The translations under genes were made by a program, and so were the position numbers. This document shows positions 1-8,845 of a stretch of DNA of 64,000 bases, piece by piece. The stretch is from Mesorhizobium sp. SARCC-RB16n (GTDB lineage: Bacteria > Pseudomonadota > Alphaproteobacteria > Rhizobiales > Rhizobiaceae): positions 62,001 to 126,000 of the forward strand of contig NZ_ML703263.1 in assembly GCF_008520305.1 (NCBI RefSeq), given 5' to 3'. Each line of letters starts with the position of its first letter. The stretch's first letter is position 1. Below the pieces are notes generated by a model. It was not told the origin of the DNA, did no database searches, and saw nothing but the letters and a program-made list of their open reading frames with translations.

Positions 1-202
1 GACTGTCGAGGGGCGGTCGGTCGGCACGCTCGGCTCAAGTGCCGGCACATCAGGGCTCGCCATTGCCCGCATCGACAGGGTCAAGGCGGCGTTGGACATC
101 GGCCAACCGATCCTGGCGGCCGATGCGCCAGTGACGCTCACCATCCCCGCCTGGGCCAAATTCCGTTTCCCGCAGGCAGCCGTCAGCGCGGAGGAGGCCT
201 GA
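1..202 (+). CDS. YgfZ/GcvT-like folate-binding protein, 3' end only
   Basis: The gene enters from the left edge, so only the last 66 codons are visible, reading from base 2 to the TGA at 200-202. The tail includes GLAIARIDRV followed by a stretch ending in PAWAKFRFP. This resembles the C-terminal barrel of YgfZ-type proteins, tetrahydrofolate-binding relatives of the glycine-cleavage T protein that help maintain iron-sulfur enzymes. The stop overlaps the next start by one base (TGATG), so the two genes are probably translationally coupled. The family call rests on a short tail and is moderate. Confidence 0.6.
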   Translation, partial: TVEGRSVGTLGSSAGTSGLAIARIDRVKAALDIGQPILAADAPVTLTIPAWAKFRFPQAAVSAEEA

Positions 203-837
203 TGGCGGCGGACCGCGCCGGTGCGCCACCACGAGCCTGGCAGCGCATGCTGTCCGGCCGCCGGCTCGACCTGCTCGACCCCTCGCCACTCGACATCGAG
301 ATTTCGGACATCGCCCATGGGCTCGCCCGCGTCGCCCGCTGGAACGGCCAGACCAGCGGCGAGCACGCCTTTTCGGTCGCCCAGCATTCACTGCTGGTCG
401 AGGCGCTGTTCAACGAGCTGGTGCCGCAGGCTTCGGCCGACGACCAGTTGGCGGCACTGCTGCATGATGCGCCCGAATATGTCATCGGCGACATGATCTC
501 GCCATTCAAGTCGGTGATGGGCGGCAGCTACAAGGATTGCGAATTGCGCCTGCAACGCGCCATCCATCTGCGTTTCTCGCTGCCTCCCGAGCCGGGTCCC
601 GTACTGCGCAAGGAGATCAAACGCGCCGACCAGATCGCCGCCTATTTCGAGGCAACGCTGCTCGCCGGATTTTCGACCGCCGAGGCGACCGAGTTCTTCG
701 GCCGCCCGCGCGGTTTTTCCGCCGAGCGTTTCGACTTCACGCCATGCTCGGTGACCTGGGCACAGAATGCCTTCCTGAAGCGGTTTTCGGCAATCGAGAC
801 GTCAAGACACCACGTTGCGACATCCGCGCTAGGGTAG
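202..837 (+). CDS. HD-domain hydrolase, YfbR-like
   Basis: This 211-residue soluble protein carries HD-superfamily metal ligands: histidines 55 and 62 (EHAFSVAQH), the HD pair at 88-89 (LLHDAPEYVIGD) and an Asp near residue 140 (KRADQIA). The arrangement matches YfbR-type 5'-deoxynucleotidases, which remove phosphate from nucleoside monophosphates, but the substrate cannot be read from sequence. The ATG overlaps the stop of the ygfZ-like gene, which fixes the start. Residues 130-200 are family-variable. No regulatory signal of its own is visible; it is probably co-transcribed with the upstream gene. Confidence 0.8.
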   Translation: MAADRAGAPPRAWQRMLSGRRLDLLDPSPLDIEISDIAHGLARVARWNGQTSGEHAFSVAQHSLLVEALFNELVPQASADDQLAALLHDAPEYVIGDMISPFKSVMGGSYKDCELRLQRAIHLRFSLPPEPGPVLRKEIKRADQIAAYFEATLLAGFSTAEATEFFGRPRGFSAERFDFTPCSVTWAQNAFLKRFSAIETSRHHVATSALG

Positions 838-902
838 AAAACGCTAAATTAACCGGATGCGTCAACAGTGTGGTGTTCGATTTAGCACCGCAGGGGCGCC
901 TC

Positions 903-3044
903 ATGCCCGTCGTGGATGTCAAGGATGGTTCGGTCGTCCCGGAGCGGGTGGCCGGAGGCGTGGCGCGCTCGCGCCGCATGCAAGATGAGCTGCGCGAGCA
1001 GAACGAACGCTTTTCAGCCGCTGTCGAAAACATGTCGCATGGCCTGTGCATGTTCGACGCCGATGAACGCATGATCATCTGCAACCGCAACTACATCGAC
1101 ATCTTCCACCTCGACGCTAAGGTGATGCGGCCAGGCATCCGCTTCATCGACATTCTGCGGCATAGCGTCGACCTCGGCGTCGCCTCGCAAAGCGCCGACG
1201 AGCTCTACGCCATCCGCAAGCCCTATATCGACCAGGCGAAACCTTCGACTTACGAAGAAATCCTGTCGGACGGCCGTATCATCCTTATCTCGCACCGGCC
1301 GCTGGCTTCGGGCGGCTGGGTCTCGATCTACGAGGACATCACTGAACAGCGGCGCGCCGAGCAGGATCTCAAGGAGCAGCATCGCCGCTTCGACGCAGCG
1401 CTCGCCAACATGTCGCAAGGCCTGCTGATGTACGACGCCGACGGCAAGATGATCGTGCGCAACGGGCGCTTTCTGGAATTGTACAACGTCACGGCGGCCG
1501 ACTTCCCGCTTGGAACGACGCATCGCGACGCGCTCGAGCGGCTGCTGGAACTCGGCATCTACACGAAGATCGACGTCGACAGTGAAGTCGCCAAGACCGA
1601 AGCCTGCCGGCGGGCGGGAAAAATGCACTCGACGTATCGCCATCTTGCCGACGGCAGGACGATTCTGGTCGTGCGCCAGCCGATGAGTGGCGGCGGGTGG
1701 GTGGCGACGTTCGACGATGTCACGGAGCGCCGTCTGGCCGAAGAGCGCATGACCCATCTTGCGCATCACGACACGTTGACCGGATTGCCCAACCGATCGA
1801 TGTTTCGCGAGCGGCTCGACCTTGCGCTGGAGGATGTGGCCGCTACGCCGCTCGCGATCTTCTCGCTCGACCTCGACCGTTTCAAGGCTGTCAACGACAC
1901 TTGGGGGCACCCCGCCGGCGACTGGCTGTTGAAGAGCGTGGCCGAAAGACTGCAGCGTTGCCTGCGCCATGACGCAGACATGATTGCCCGTTTCGGCGGC
2001 GATGAGTTCGTCGTCATCCAATCCAACTCCGTGGGCATTGCCGATGCTGAGAAACTGGCAAAGCGCATCGTCGAGGCAATCGCAAAACCATTTCGCGACA
2101 AGAGTCGAGACATGCATGTCGGCATCAGCCTGGGCATCGCCGTTTTCCCCGCCGATGGCCGTGACGCCGACACGCTGCTGAAGAACGCCGATACCGCCCT
2201 CTACCGGGCGAAGAGCGAAGGGCGAAACCTCTATCGCTTCTTCGAACCTGGAATGGACGCCGTCGTGCAGGCCCGCCGGGCGCTTGAAGTCGACCTGGAG
2301 GCGGCGCTGCCGCGCCAGGAGTTCGATCTCGATTTCCAGCCCATCATGAACATCGCCTCGGGCGAGATCATCGGCGCGGAGGCCTTGATGCGCTGGCATT
2401 CACCAGCGCGCGGCAAGGTGGTGCCGGACGACTTCATTCCGGTCGCCGAAGAGACAGGACTGATCGTGCCGCTCGGCGAGTGGGCGCTGAGGAAAGCCTG
2501 CGCGACGGCGGCAAGCTGGCCGGCGGGTTTACGCATTGCGGTCAATGTCTCGGTGGTGCAGCTCAAAAGCAGCGGGTTTGCCCGCGGCGTGATCTCGGCG
2601 CTGGCTTTTTCCGGCGTGCCGGCCGGACAGCTGGAACTGGAAATCACCGAAACCGTGCTGATGGATGAGAGCAAAGCCGTGCTGAAGACGCTGCGCCAGT
2701 TGCGTGAGCTCGGTATCCGCATCGCGCTGGACGATTTCGGCACCGGCTATTCCTCGCTCGGCTACCTCAGGCGTTTTCCGGTCGACAAGATCAAGATCGA
2801 CCGGTCATTCATTCGTGACATGGGCAACCGCGACACGGCGGCGATCGTTCGCTCCATCATCGGTCTCGGCACCGAGCTTGGCATCGTCGTCACCGCCGAG
2901 GGCGTCGAAACCGAAAGGCAACTCGACATGCTGCGCGACAATGGCTGCGTCGAGGCCCAAGGCTATCTGATCGGCGTGCCATCGAAGGCAGCTGACATCC
3001 AGCGTCTGTTGAAATCACGTGCGCTGCACAGCCAATCCGGCTGA
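903..3044 (+). CDS. PAS-PAS-GGDEF-EAL cyclic-di-GMP protein
   Basis: The 713-residue protein has no membrane segment. Two related PAS domains (about 36-155 and 160-285) each open with an RF.AA..NMS.GL motif. They are followed by a GGDEF domain (about 295-450) with intact GGDEF at about 364-368, and an EAL domain (about 465-705) with EAL near 492-494 and the DDFGTGYSSL loop. Both catalytic signatures are present, so it could make and degrade cyclic-di-GMP. The inhibitory RxxD site normally ending six residues before GGDEF reads HDAD, so product inhibition through that site looks lost. I chose ATG 903, preceded by AGGGG; the frame is open upstream to 537 but that would run deep into the HD gene. 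Confidence 0.9.
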   Translation: MPVVDVKDGSVVPERVAGGVARSRRMQDELREQNERFSAAVENMSHGLCMFDADERMIICNRNYIDIFHLDAKVMRPGIRFIDILRHSVDLGVASQSADELYAIRKPYIDQAKPSTYEEILSDGRIILISHRPLASGGWVSIYEDITEQRRAEQDLKEQHRRFDAALANMSQGLLMYDADGKMIVRNGRFLELYNVTAADFPLGTTHRDALERLLELGIYTKIDVDSEVAKTEACRRAGKMHSTYRHLADGRTILVVRQPMSGGGWVATFDDVTERRLAEERMTHLAHHDTLTGLPNRSMFRERLDLALEDVAATPLAIFSLDLDRFKAVNDTWGHPAGDWLLKSVAERLQRCLRHDADMIARFGGDEFVVIQSNSVGIADAEKLAKRIVEAIAKPFRDKSRDMHVGISLGIAVFPADGRDADTLLKNADTALYRAKSEGRNLYRFFEPGMDAVVQARRALEVDLEAALPRQEFDLDFQPIMNIASGEIIGAEALMRWHSPARGKVVPDDFIPVAEETGLIVPLGEWALRKACATAASWPAGLRIAVNVSVVQLKSSGFARGVISALAFSGVPAGQLELEITETVLMDESKAVLKTLRQLRELGIRIALDDFGTGYSSLGYLRRFPVDKIKIDRSFIRDMGNRDTAAIVRSIIGLGTELGIVVTAEGVETERQLDMLRDNGCVEAQGYLIGVPSKAADIQRLLKSRALHSQSG

Positions 3045-3060
3045 CGGCATCGGGGCAAGC

Positions 3061-3951
3061 TCAGCTCAATGTTTCCAGGTATTTCTCGTGGAAGCTGACA
3101 TAGCCGGGCTCGACCACCTTCAGATGCTGTTCGATCAGCGCGTGAAACCGCGGCAGTTGATGAAACGGTACGCCGGGATAGGCATGATGCTCGGCATGGA
3201 ACGGCATGTTCCAGGCCAGCTTGCGTACCGCCCAGTTGGTCAACGTCGTCCTGGTGTTTTCCAGCATGTTGGCGACGAACGGACAGCGGCCGTGCTCGGC
3301 CAGCAGATAGAGGCGAAGGAACGGCTGCCCGAGCAGTGCGGGAATGATCCAGACATAGAGCAGCACGGTGAGCCGGAAATAGACGGCGAGCAGAATGACC
3401 ACAACGTAGAAAGCAATCATGGCGCGCGCCTCGGCCCGCACCTTGGGTCGGCCTTTCGGCGGCACATAGCTCTCCTGACTACCCCCAACTGCATTGGTGT
3501 ACAGTGTCTTGAAATGCCCCCACCACACCGGCAGGCCCGAGACGTGGACAATGTATTGCCGCAAGGTCTCGGGTTTCGGGGAGGCGAGCTCGGGATCGTT
3601 TTCCGGATCCTGCGTGTATCGGTGGTGAGCGAAATGGAAGTAGCGGAACCAATCCGCCGGCAGCGCGATCGCCAGGCTGCACAGCCGTGCCACGCCGTCG
3701 TTCAACCACTGTGTTTCGAAAGCCGTGCGGTGAACCGTCTCGTGCAGCAGCGTGAACAGGAACACGATCAGGATGCCTTGCGGCAGCATCAGCAATGGCC
3801 AGAACGGTACCTTGACCGCGATCAGCGATCCAATGATGACGATCGCACCCAAGTGAGCGCCGAGTTGGAGCAGGCCCGCGACATCGGATTTGGCCGTCAG
3901 GCGATTACGCTCTTCCGGCGTCAGTGACGCGATGATGTCGCGATGATCCAT
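3061..3951 (-). CDS. Membrane fatty-acid desaturase
   Basis: This 296-residue integral membrane protein has the three histidine boxes of the membrane di-iron desaturase/hydroxylase family: HETVH, HFAHH and HAEHH. Hydrophobic segments lie before the first box and between the second and third. Such enzymes use O2 and a reductant to add double bonds or hydroxyls to acyl chains or related lipids at the cytoplasmic membrane; the regiospecificity cannot be read here. The gene is divergent from a LysR regulator across a 111-bp gap that carries a 17-bp imperfect palindrome, so regulation by that LysR protein is likely. It ends 16 bp from the end of the convergent GGDEF-EAL gene. Confidence 0.88.
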   Translation of the reverse strand: MDHRDIIASLTPEERNRLTAKSDVAGLLQLGAHLGAIVIIGSLIAVKVPFWPLLMLPQGILIVFLFTLLHETVHRTAFETQWLNDGVARLCSLAIALPADWFRYFHFAHHRYTQDPENDPELASPKPETLRQYIVHVSGLPVWWGHFKTLYTNAVGGSQESYVPPKGRPKVRAEARAMIAFYVVVILLAVYFRLTVLLYVWIIPALLGQPFLRLYLLAEHGRCPFVANMLENTRTTLTNWAVRKLAWNMPFHAEHHAYPGVPFHQLPRFHALIEQHLKVVEPGYVSFHEKYLETLS

Positions 3952-4033
3952 CAGCTTCGATCCAGCCTGGAGATGACGAAGACCACTCTAGTCCGCGAAA
4001 AAGCTTTCCAAAAACGACGATTCCTGCGATTTG

Positions 4034-4050
4034 GATAAGCTAAGCTTATC
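4034..4050. promoter_or_regulatory. Inverted repeat in the desaturase/LysR intergenic region
   Basis: Two 7-bp arms, GATAAGC and GCTTATC, are separated by TAA, ending 12 bp before the LysR start. A T-rich/A-rich dyad between a LysR gene and its divergent neighbour is the classic place for an autoregulatory operator. The assignment as an operator is inference. Confidence 0.45.
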
Positions 4051-4062
4051 TATCTGGCGACC

Positions 4063-4980
4063 ATGGTCACATCCCCATCCCTGAAAGGGCTTCAGGCTTT
4101 CGAAGCCGCCGCACGTACGGGCAGCTTTGCCGCAGCGGCGGAAGAGCTTTCGGTCTCGGCCGCCGCCGTCAGCCAGCTTATCCGCACCTTGGAGGAGCAG
4201 GTGGGCCGCAAGCTGTTTCAGCGGGTCAATCGGCGCGTTGTCCTCACCGAGGCCGGCGTGGAAATGCTGCCGCGGCTGACCGTGGCCTTCCAAGAGATCG
4301 GCAGCGTCTCGCGCGAGCTGAGCGGCGATGCATTCCGCCCGCGCCTGGTGGTGTCGGTGCCGCCATCCATGGCCATGGGCTGGCTTTCGCAGCGTCTGGC
4401 CGGCTTCGTTGCAAGCCATGGCGCCGCAGACATATCGCTCCGGGGCGATGACGACCCGGTGCCGTTCGACCGTGAACTGATCGATATCAGGCTCTCCTAC
4501 GGCCCGCATTATCGCGAACATCCGACCGAGGACATTGTCAGGGATGCGGTCTACCCCGTCTGCGCGCCTGAGCTTGCCGGCATGATCAAGGCGGGCGGCG
4601 AGCCGCTCGCCGGGCTGCCGCTCATTCACACAGATTGGGGACCGACCGGCGCATCGTTTCCATCCTGGCGCAACTGGTTCGAGGCGGCGGGTGCCCAACC
4701 TGGCCGGGCGGTACGGCGCGGCCTGTCGGCCAATTCGTCGCGCGCGGCCCTCGACCTCGCCATTTCGGGGTTGGGCGTGGCACTGGCGCAAGGGATTTAC
4801 TGTGCCGAGGCGGTGGAGGACGGCCGGCTGGTCCGTCCCGCCGCTGGGGCGATCGCGCTCCGCCAGCCCTATTGCCTGACCATTCCCGAGCGCAGCGCCA
4901 GGCGCGATGTCGTGACCGCATTTCGCGATTGGCTTATCGCCGAATGCCGGCGCGCAGTGGGCTCGTCGGCTCTGCGCTGA
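4063..4980 (+). CDS. LysR-family regulator, GcvA-like
   Basis: The 305-residue protein begins with a winged helix-turn-helix (residues about 5-65, with AFEAAARTGSFAAAAEEL and AAAVSQLIRTLEEQVG) and continues with a periplasmic-binding-type effector domain to about residue 295. The N-terminal motif LKGLQAFEAAARTGSF is typical of the GcvA branch. It is transcribed away from the desaturase and has a palindrome just upstream of its start, so it probably controls that gene and itself. The effector cannot be deduced. It converges with the DUF3303 gene, 16 bp apart. Confidence 0.9.
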   Translation: MVTSPSLKGLQAFEAAARTGSFAAAAEELSVSAAAVSQLIRTLEEQVGRKLFQRVNRRVVLTEAGVEMLPRLTVAFQEIGSVSRELSGDAFRPRLVVSVPPSMAMGWLSQRLAGFVASHGAADISLRGDDDPVPFDRELIDIRLSYGPHYREHPTEDIVRDAVYPVCAPELAGMIKAGGEPLAGLPLIHTDWGPTGASFPSWRNWFEAAGAQPGRAVRRGLSANSSRAALDLAISGLGVALAQGIYCAEAVEDGRLVRPAAGAIALRQPYCLTIPERSARRDVVTAFRDWLIAECRRAVGSSALR

Positions 4981-4996
4981 CCGGGAGGGGCGATGA

Positions 4997-5269
4997 TCAG
5001 AGGTGCCCGCTCAGGGCCGCCACCATGTCCTTGTTGGCCGCGACGGGCACGATCTCGAACTCGACCAGATCAGCCCATTCGATAACCCATCGCTGCAGCA
5101 GCGTCACATCGTCGGTCTCCACCAGCAGGAAGCAGCGGCTCATATCGGCCGCGATCCAGCTATGATGCACGACGAGCTCCTCCGGCTTCAGGCGGCCACG
5201 GTCGCGGAACCGGCGATAGATTTCCTTGCGGTCGCAGCCGGTGAAATCCTCGATGACGATGAACTGCAT
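4997..5269 (-). CDS. DUF3303-family small protein
   Basis: A 90-residue soluble protein beginning MQFIVIEDFTG, with WIAADMSRCFLLVETDD in the middle. It looks like the DUF3303 family, a ferredoxin-like alpha/beta-barrel fold of unknown function. The start is supported by GAGGGG seven bases upstream. It lies 16 bp downstream of the RimK-like ligase gene on the same strand, so it is probably the last gene of that operon. No catalytic residues stand out. A role as an accessory to the ligase/protease pair is inference from position only. Confidence 0.7.
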   Translation of the reverse strand: MQFIVIEDFTGCDRKEIYRRFRDRGRLKPEELVVHHSWIAADMSRCFLLVETDDVTLLQRWVIEWADLVEFEIVPVAANKDMVAALSGHL

Positions 5270-5285
5270 GTTTCCCCTCAGTGGA

Positions 5286-6749
5286 TTATCGCCCCGGCCG
5301 GTCGAGCCGCTCCAGGAACCACTGCGTCAGCCGGACCCAGACCTCGTCCTTCTCCCCGGAATCCTCCCAACCATGGTCGAGGTTGGGGTTGTCGTTGACC
5401 TCGATGACGAAGACGCCGTCCTTGGTCTCCTTGAGGTCGACGCCATAGAGGCCGTCGCCGATACAGCGCGCCGCCTTCACTGCCGTCTCGACGACATGAG
5501 GCGGCGTCTCCTTCAGCGTGAAAGTCTTGATGCCACCCTGGTCGGGCTTGCCATTGGCCTTGTGGTTGACGATCTGCCAGTGCTTCTTGGCCATCAGATA
5601 GTGCACGGCAAACAGCGGCTGGCCACCGAGCACGCCGACACGCCAGTCATATTCGGTCGGGATGAATTTCTGGGCGATCAGAAGATCGGAATCCTCGAGC
5701 CATTCGGTGGCAAGCGTCTTCAGCTCCTCGAAATTGGCGCATTTTTTGACACCGCGCGAGAACGACGAATCCGGGATCTTCAACACCAGGGGAAAACCCA
5801 GCGTCTGCGCCGCGAGTTCGAGATCAGAGGCGCCGGCGATCATCACCGTCGGCGGCACCGGCACCTTGTTGTAGGCCATCAGTTCGTTGAGATAGACCTT
5901 GTTGGTACAGCGGATCATCGACAGCGGGTCGTCGATGACAGGCATGCCTTCCTGCTGGGCACGGCGGGCGAAACGGTAGGTGTGATTGGAGATCGAGGTG
6001 GTCTCGCGGATGAACAGCGCATCGTAATTCGCGAGCTTGGCGAGATCTTTCCTGGTGATGGGCTCGATTTCGACGCCCATCTTCTCGGCGATCTTGGCCC
6101 AGTAGCGCAGCGACGAGATTTCCGACGGCGGCAATTCCTCATGCGGATCGACCAGCGTGGCGAAGGTGTAGCGCGCCGGGGTGCGGCCTTTGGTGTCGCG
6201 CCACTCACGGTTGGTGTAGGTCTCCAGGCACTGGATGAAGTCCTTTTCCTCGTCCTCGGTCATGCGCGCCAGCGGATGGAAGCCGATCTTGCGGATCGAA
6301 GCCCATTCGGCGCTGTCCTTGATGTGGACCTCGAGCGCCGGCGCGCGGAACCAGTCGAACAACAGCTTGGCGAAACGGTCCCAGACCTTGGATGGCCCGA
6401 TGCCGAAGAAGATGGAGACCTTCACCGGGAATACGCCGCCGAGGTCCTTGCGGCATTTGTTGAGCGCCAGTTCCAGTTCCGGCAAGGCGTGCTCGTAGAG
6501 CTTGCGCTCCGACAGGTCTATCATCGTCTCGACGGTCGGGATGACCTTATGGCCGCGCGAACTCGCCAGCAGCGACGCATAATAGCCGCGGCTCTGGTAG
6601 CCGTAATTGTTCGACAGGTTGATGACTTTCGGCCGTTGGCCGCGGAACAGCGAGGGGTGCGCGAGATAGTCGCGATTGGTGATGATCTTGTGCGGTGTCG
6701 CCACCTGGTCGAGATCGCTCTGCCTGCCGGTAAGAATGACCCAGGTCAT
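5286..6749 (-). CDS. RimK-type ATP-grasp ligase with RLAN N-terminal domain
   Basis: The 487-residue protein has an N-terminal alpha+beta region (about 1-240) of the RLAN type, followed by a RimK-like ATP-grasp domain (about 260-480). ATP-grasp signatures visible are VLKIPDSSFSRGV, the hinge LIAQKFIP, and the metal-binding end VIEVNDNPNLDHG. ATP-grasp ligases of this class join a carboxylate to an amine, often adding amino acids to a protein or peptide C-terminus, through an acyl phosphate. RLAN-RimK genes are known to neighbour a GNAT acetyltransferase fused to a papain-like peptidase, exactly the upstream gene here, whose stop shares a base with this start (TAATG). The substrate is unknown. 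This is not ordinary RimK, which is about 300 residues. Confidence 0.85.
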   Translation of the reverse strand: MTWVILTGRQSDLDQVATPHKIITNRDYLAHPSLFRGQRPKVINLSNNYGYQSRGYYASLLASSRGHKVIPTVETMIDLSERKLYEHALPELELALNKCRKDLGGVFPVKVSIFFGIGPSKVWDRFAKLLFDWFRAPALEVHIKDSAEWASIRKIGFHPLARMTEDEEKDFIQCLETYTNREWRDTKGRTPARYTFATLVDPHEELPPSEISSLRYWAKIAEKMGVEIEPITRKDLAKLANYDALFIRETTSISNHTYRFARRAQQEGMPVIDDPLSMIRCTNKVYLNELMAYNKVPVPPTVMIAGASDLELAAQTLGFPLVLKIPDSSFSRGVKKCANFEELKTLATEWLEDSDLLIAQKFIPTEYDWRVGVLGGQPLFAVHYLMAKKHWQIVNHKANGKPDQGGIKTFTLKETPPHVVETAVKAARCIGDGLYGVDLKETKDGVFVIEVNDNPNLDHGWEDSGEKDEVWVRLTQWFLERLDRPGR

Positions 6750-7930
6750 TATCTCTTTCCCAAAGTGATGGCGGCACGCAGTCCGTCGCGGCCGAACTGC
6801 GCCATGTTCATGAAGATGCCGTAAGGCACGGGAATGTTGGCGGCATCAAGGATGGTTTCCTGCCTTTCATCCTCGACCCACGGATCATGGATCAGAATAT
6901 GGTCGCCATCATCGCCGATGGCCAGCACCCAATGCGGCACCTTCTTGCCAAACATCAGAAAGCCGCTGATCAGCACCAGCACCAGTTTGCCCGCGGCGAG
7001 AGCCGCCCTGATGTCGTCGATGGTGAACGGACGGTAATTCACCGGGATGCCGTAAAGTTCCGCGCGGCGGCGAAAGTCGACCTGCGCCAATTCCATGATC
7101 CGGCGCTTGTCCTCGCTACGCACCGATTGCAGGAACAGCGCGCCGTAGAAGGAGACAAAGATTTCCGCCGCGAGCCCGCTTTCGTAGCCCGAAACGGCCA
7201 GACCAAATGGTTCGCAGCCACCCGGCCCAGACATCATGAAGACGGTCGTCGCCTCGCGCCAGAGTCGGATTTCCATCACCGGGTCGGGTACGAAACCACG
7301 ATCGAAATTGGCCATGGCCATCATCAGGCAGCATGGACCGCAGGTGAACTCACAGGTCTGCTGGTAGAATGGCACCCTGGTGGCGACCGGTAGGTCGCCG
7401 CGCAGGGTTTTTTCGTAGCGCAGCGCCGTCGCGCCATCCTCGTAGTACTCCGGCTCGCGGCCAATCTTGCGGTAGCCTGCCTGCTCATAGATACGGATGG
7501 CACGGCCATTGTCCTCGCGCACTTCGAGACGCAGCATCATGCGGTCGTGTTCGAAGGCTGCCTCTTCGGCCGCGGACAGCAGCTGACGGCCCATGCCGAG
7601 CCCGCCGAAAAACGGTCCGACGGCTATGGAATAGAGCCGTGCGACCCCACTGCCCTTGCGAAACAGCACGATCGCATAGCCGCCGACGCGGCCATCGATT
7701 TCGGCGACCAGCGTCTCGGCGGTCTCCCGTTCGATGAACTGTCGGAAGGAGCGGCGGGAAATGCGGTCGCTCGAGAACACAGCTTTCTCGATGGCGGCGA
7801 GATCATCGACGTCGGACGCGCGGGCCGTGCGGATCTCGGCAGGCATGCGGCTTGAGAAAACCTCGATTGCGTTGCGAAAACGGCCCCGGTCAAAAGCGTC
7901 GCGAACACCGGCCGAAGCGCCGGTATTCAT
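6749..7930 (-). CDS. GNAT acetyltransferase fused to C39/papain-like peptidase
   Basis: The 393-residue protein joins a GNAT domain (about 32-175, with VGPFFGGLGMGRQLL as the acetyl-CoA loop and IYEQAGYRKIG) to a papain-fold peptidase (about 185-390). The peptidase shows CEFTCGPC at 193-200 with Cys197 in the usual CGP position, Gln190/191 for the oxyanion hole, VPHWV with His333, and IHDP with Asp349. It could acetylate an amine and cleave a peptide, or trim what the neighbouring ligase builds. I used ATG 7930, with AAGGAG 12 bases upstream; TTG 7933 is nearly equivalent and ATG 7846 is a shorter option. It is probably the first gene of a three-gene operon with the RimK-like and DUF3303 genes. 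Confidence 0.82.
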   Translation of the reverse strand: MNTGASAGVRDAFDRGRFRNAIEVFSSRMPAEIRTARASDVDDLAAIEKAVFSSDRISRRSFRQFIERETAETLVAEIDGRVGGYAIVLFRKGSGVARLYSIAVGPFFGGLGMGRQLLSAAEEAAFEHDRMMLRLEVREDNGRAIRIYEQAGYRKIGREPEYYEDGATALRYEKTLRGDLPVATRVPFYQQTCEFTCGPCCLMMAMANFDRGFVPDPVMEIRLWREATTVFMMSGPGGCEPFGLAVSGYESGLAAEIFVSFYGALFLQSVRSEDKRRIMELAQVDFRRRAELYGIPVNYRPFTIDDIRAALAAGKLVLVLISGFLMFGKKVPHWVLAIGDDGDHILIHDPWVEDERQETILDAANIPVPYGIFMNMAQFGRDGLRAAITLGKR

Positions 7931-8053
7931 CAAGCGCTATCGCTCCTTGATTAGGGCCGAATTGTGACAGTTTCCGCGGCGGCAGGGAAGCCGGCAAGCT
8001 TTGAACGGGATAGCTGTTTTCAAGCCAATCGGCCGTGCAAGATTGGAGCCAGT

Positions 8054-8845
8054 TCAGCTGGCAAGACCGGCCAGAAGCTGGCCATACGCACTCTTCGCCA
8101 CAACCGCCAATCGCTCGCGCGGCAGCGAACCGACGACGGCACAGCCATAGCCCTTGTCCAGCCAGTAGACGGCCTGCGGACCGTCCTGCGCCGAAGCATA
8201 GGTGCCCTTGGCACTCTCGGTCGATTCCGCCGTCACGAAGAGGGATATGCGCTCGCCCTGGTCGTCCTCGTAGAGCAGCATTGCGGCCTTGCTTTCGCCG
8301 GCCGGCAGCAACCGGCCGCCAACCAGTTGGAAGCCGTTTGCGCTCAGGTCCGGCACCACCAGCTTCAGGCCGACCCGGTTGGACAGCCAGGTTTGCAAAT
8401 GATCCTTGTCGCTGGCCGGCACTTCCACTGCATGGCGCTTCTCGGCGGCATAGATGACATGGGCGGCGATCGCCTGTTCGGCGAGCTGATCCTCCGCGGG
8501 ATCCTCCTGCCCGAGGCCGCCGATGCCGGCGAAGTAGCCGCCAAATCCGCCCGTGGCCAGAAGCACGGCCGCGGCGGCGGCAAGCCACCAGCGTGAGCGT
8601 GGCAATGCTGCCCTAACAGGCGCTTCGCCGAGCACCACCTTGCGCAAGCGCGGGGGAACAGGCTCATCCAGCACGCCGGCAAAGGCTGAGCGCAATGCCT
8701 TACGGTCGGCGGTGAAGCGGGCGCTCCTGGCCTTCATCTCGGGATTGGCGTCGAGCCAGGAATCGTAAGCTGCACGCTCATCGGTCGGTAGTTCGCCGTC
8801 GAGCGCCATATGGATGTCACGTTCGGAAAAATCGCGGCGGATCAT
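8054..8845 (-). CDS. Transmembrane anti-sigma factor
   Basis: A 263-residue protein with a cytoplasmic N-terminus (about 1-80, including IHMALDGELPTDERAAYDSWL, the helical zone seen in anti-sigma factors), one membrane helix (about 86-106, WWLAAAAAVLLATGGFGGYF) and an exported C-terminal domain. No HxxxCxxC zinc motif is present. The ATG overlaps the sigma-factor stop by four bases (ATGA), so the pair is co-translated. It should hold the sigma factor inactive at the membrane until an envelope signal arrives; the signal is unknown. Confidence 0.85.
   Translation of the reverse strand: MIRRDFSERDIHMALDGELPTDERAAYDSWLDANPEMKARSARFTADRKALRSAFAGVLDEPVPPRLRKVVLGEAPVRAALPRSRWWLAAAAAVLLATGGFGGYFAGIGGLGQEDPAEDQLAEQAIAAHVIYAAEKRHAVEVPASDKDHLQTWLSNRVGLKLVVPDLSANGFQLVGGRLLPAGESKAAMLLYEDDQGERISLFVTAESTESAKGTYASAQDGPQAVYWLDKGYGCAVVGSLPRERLAVVAKSAYGQLLAGLAS

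Noticed and set aside
537-902. Extension of the GGDEF-EAL protein into the HD gene
   Set aside because: It would overlap the HD gene by 300 bp, has no domain similarity, and ATG 903 starts just before the first PAS domain.
5226-6824. Long plus-strand frame opposite the RimK-like gene
   Set aside because: It is antisense to a well-supported ligase gene; such frames are common in high-GC genes.
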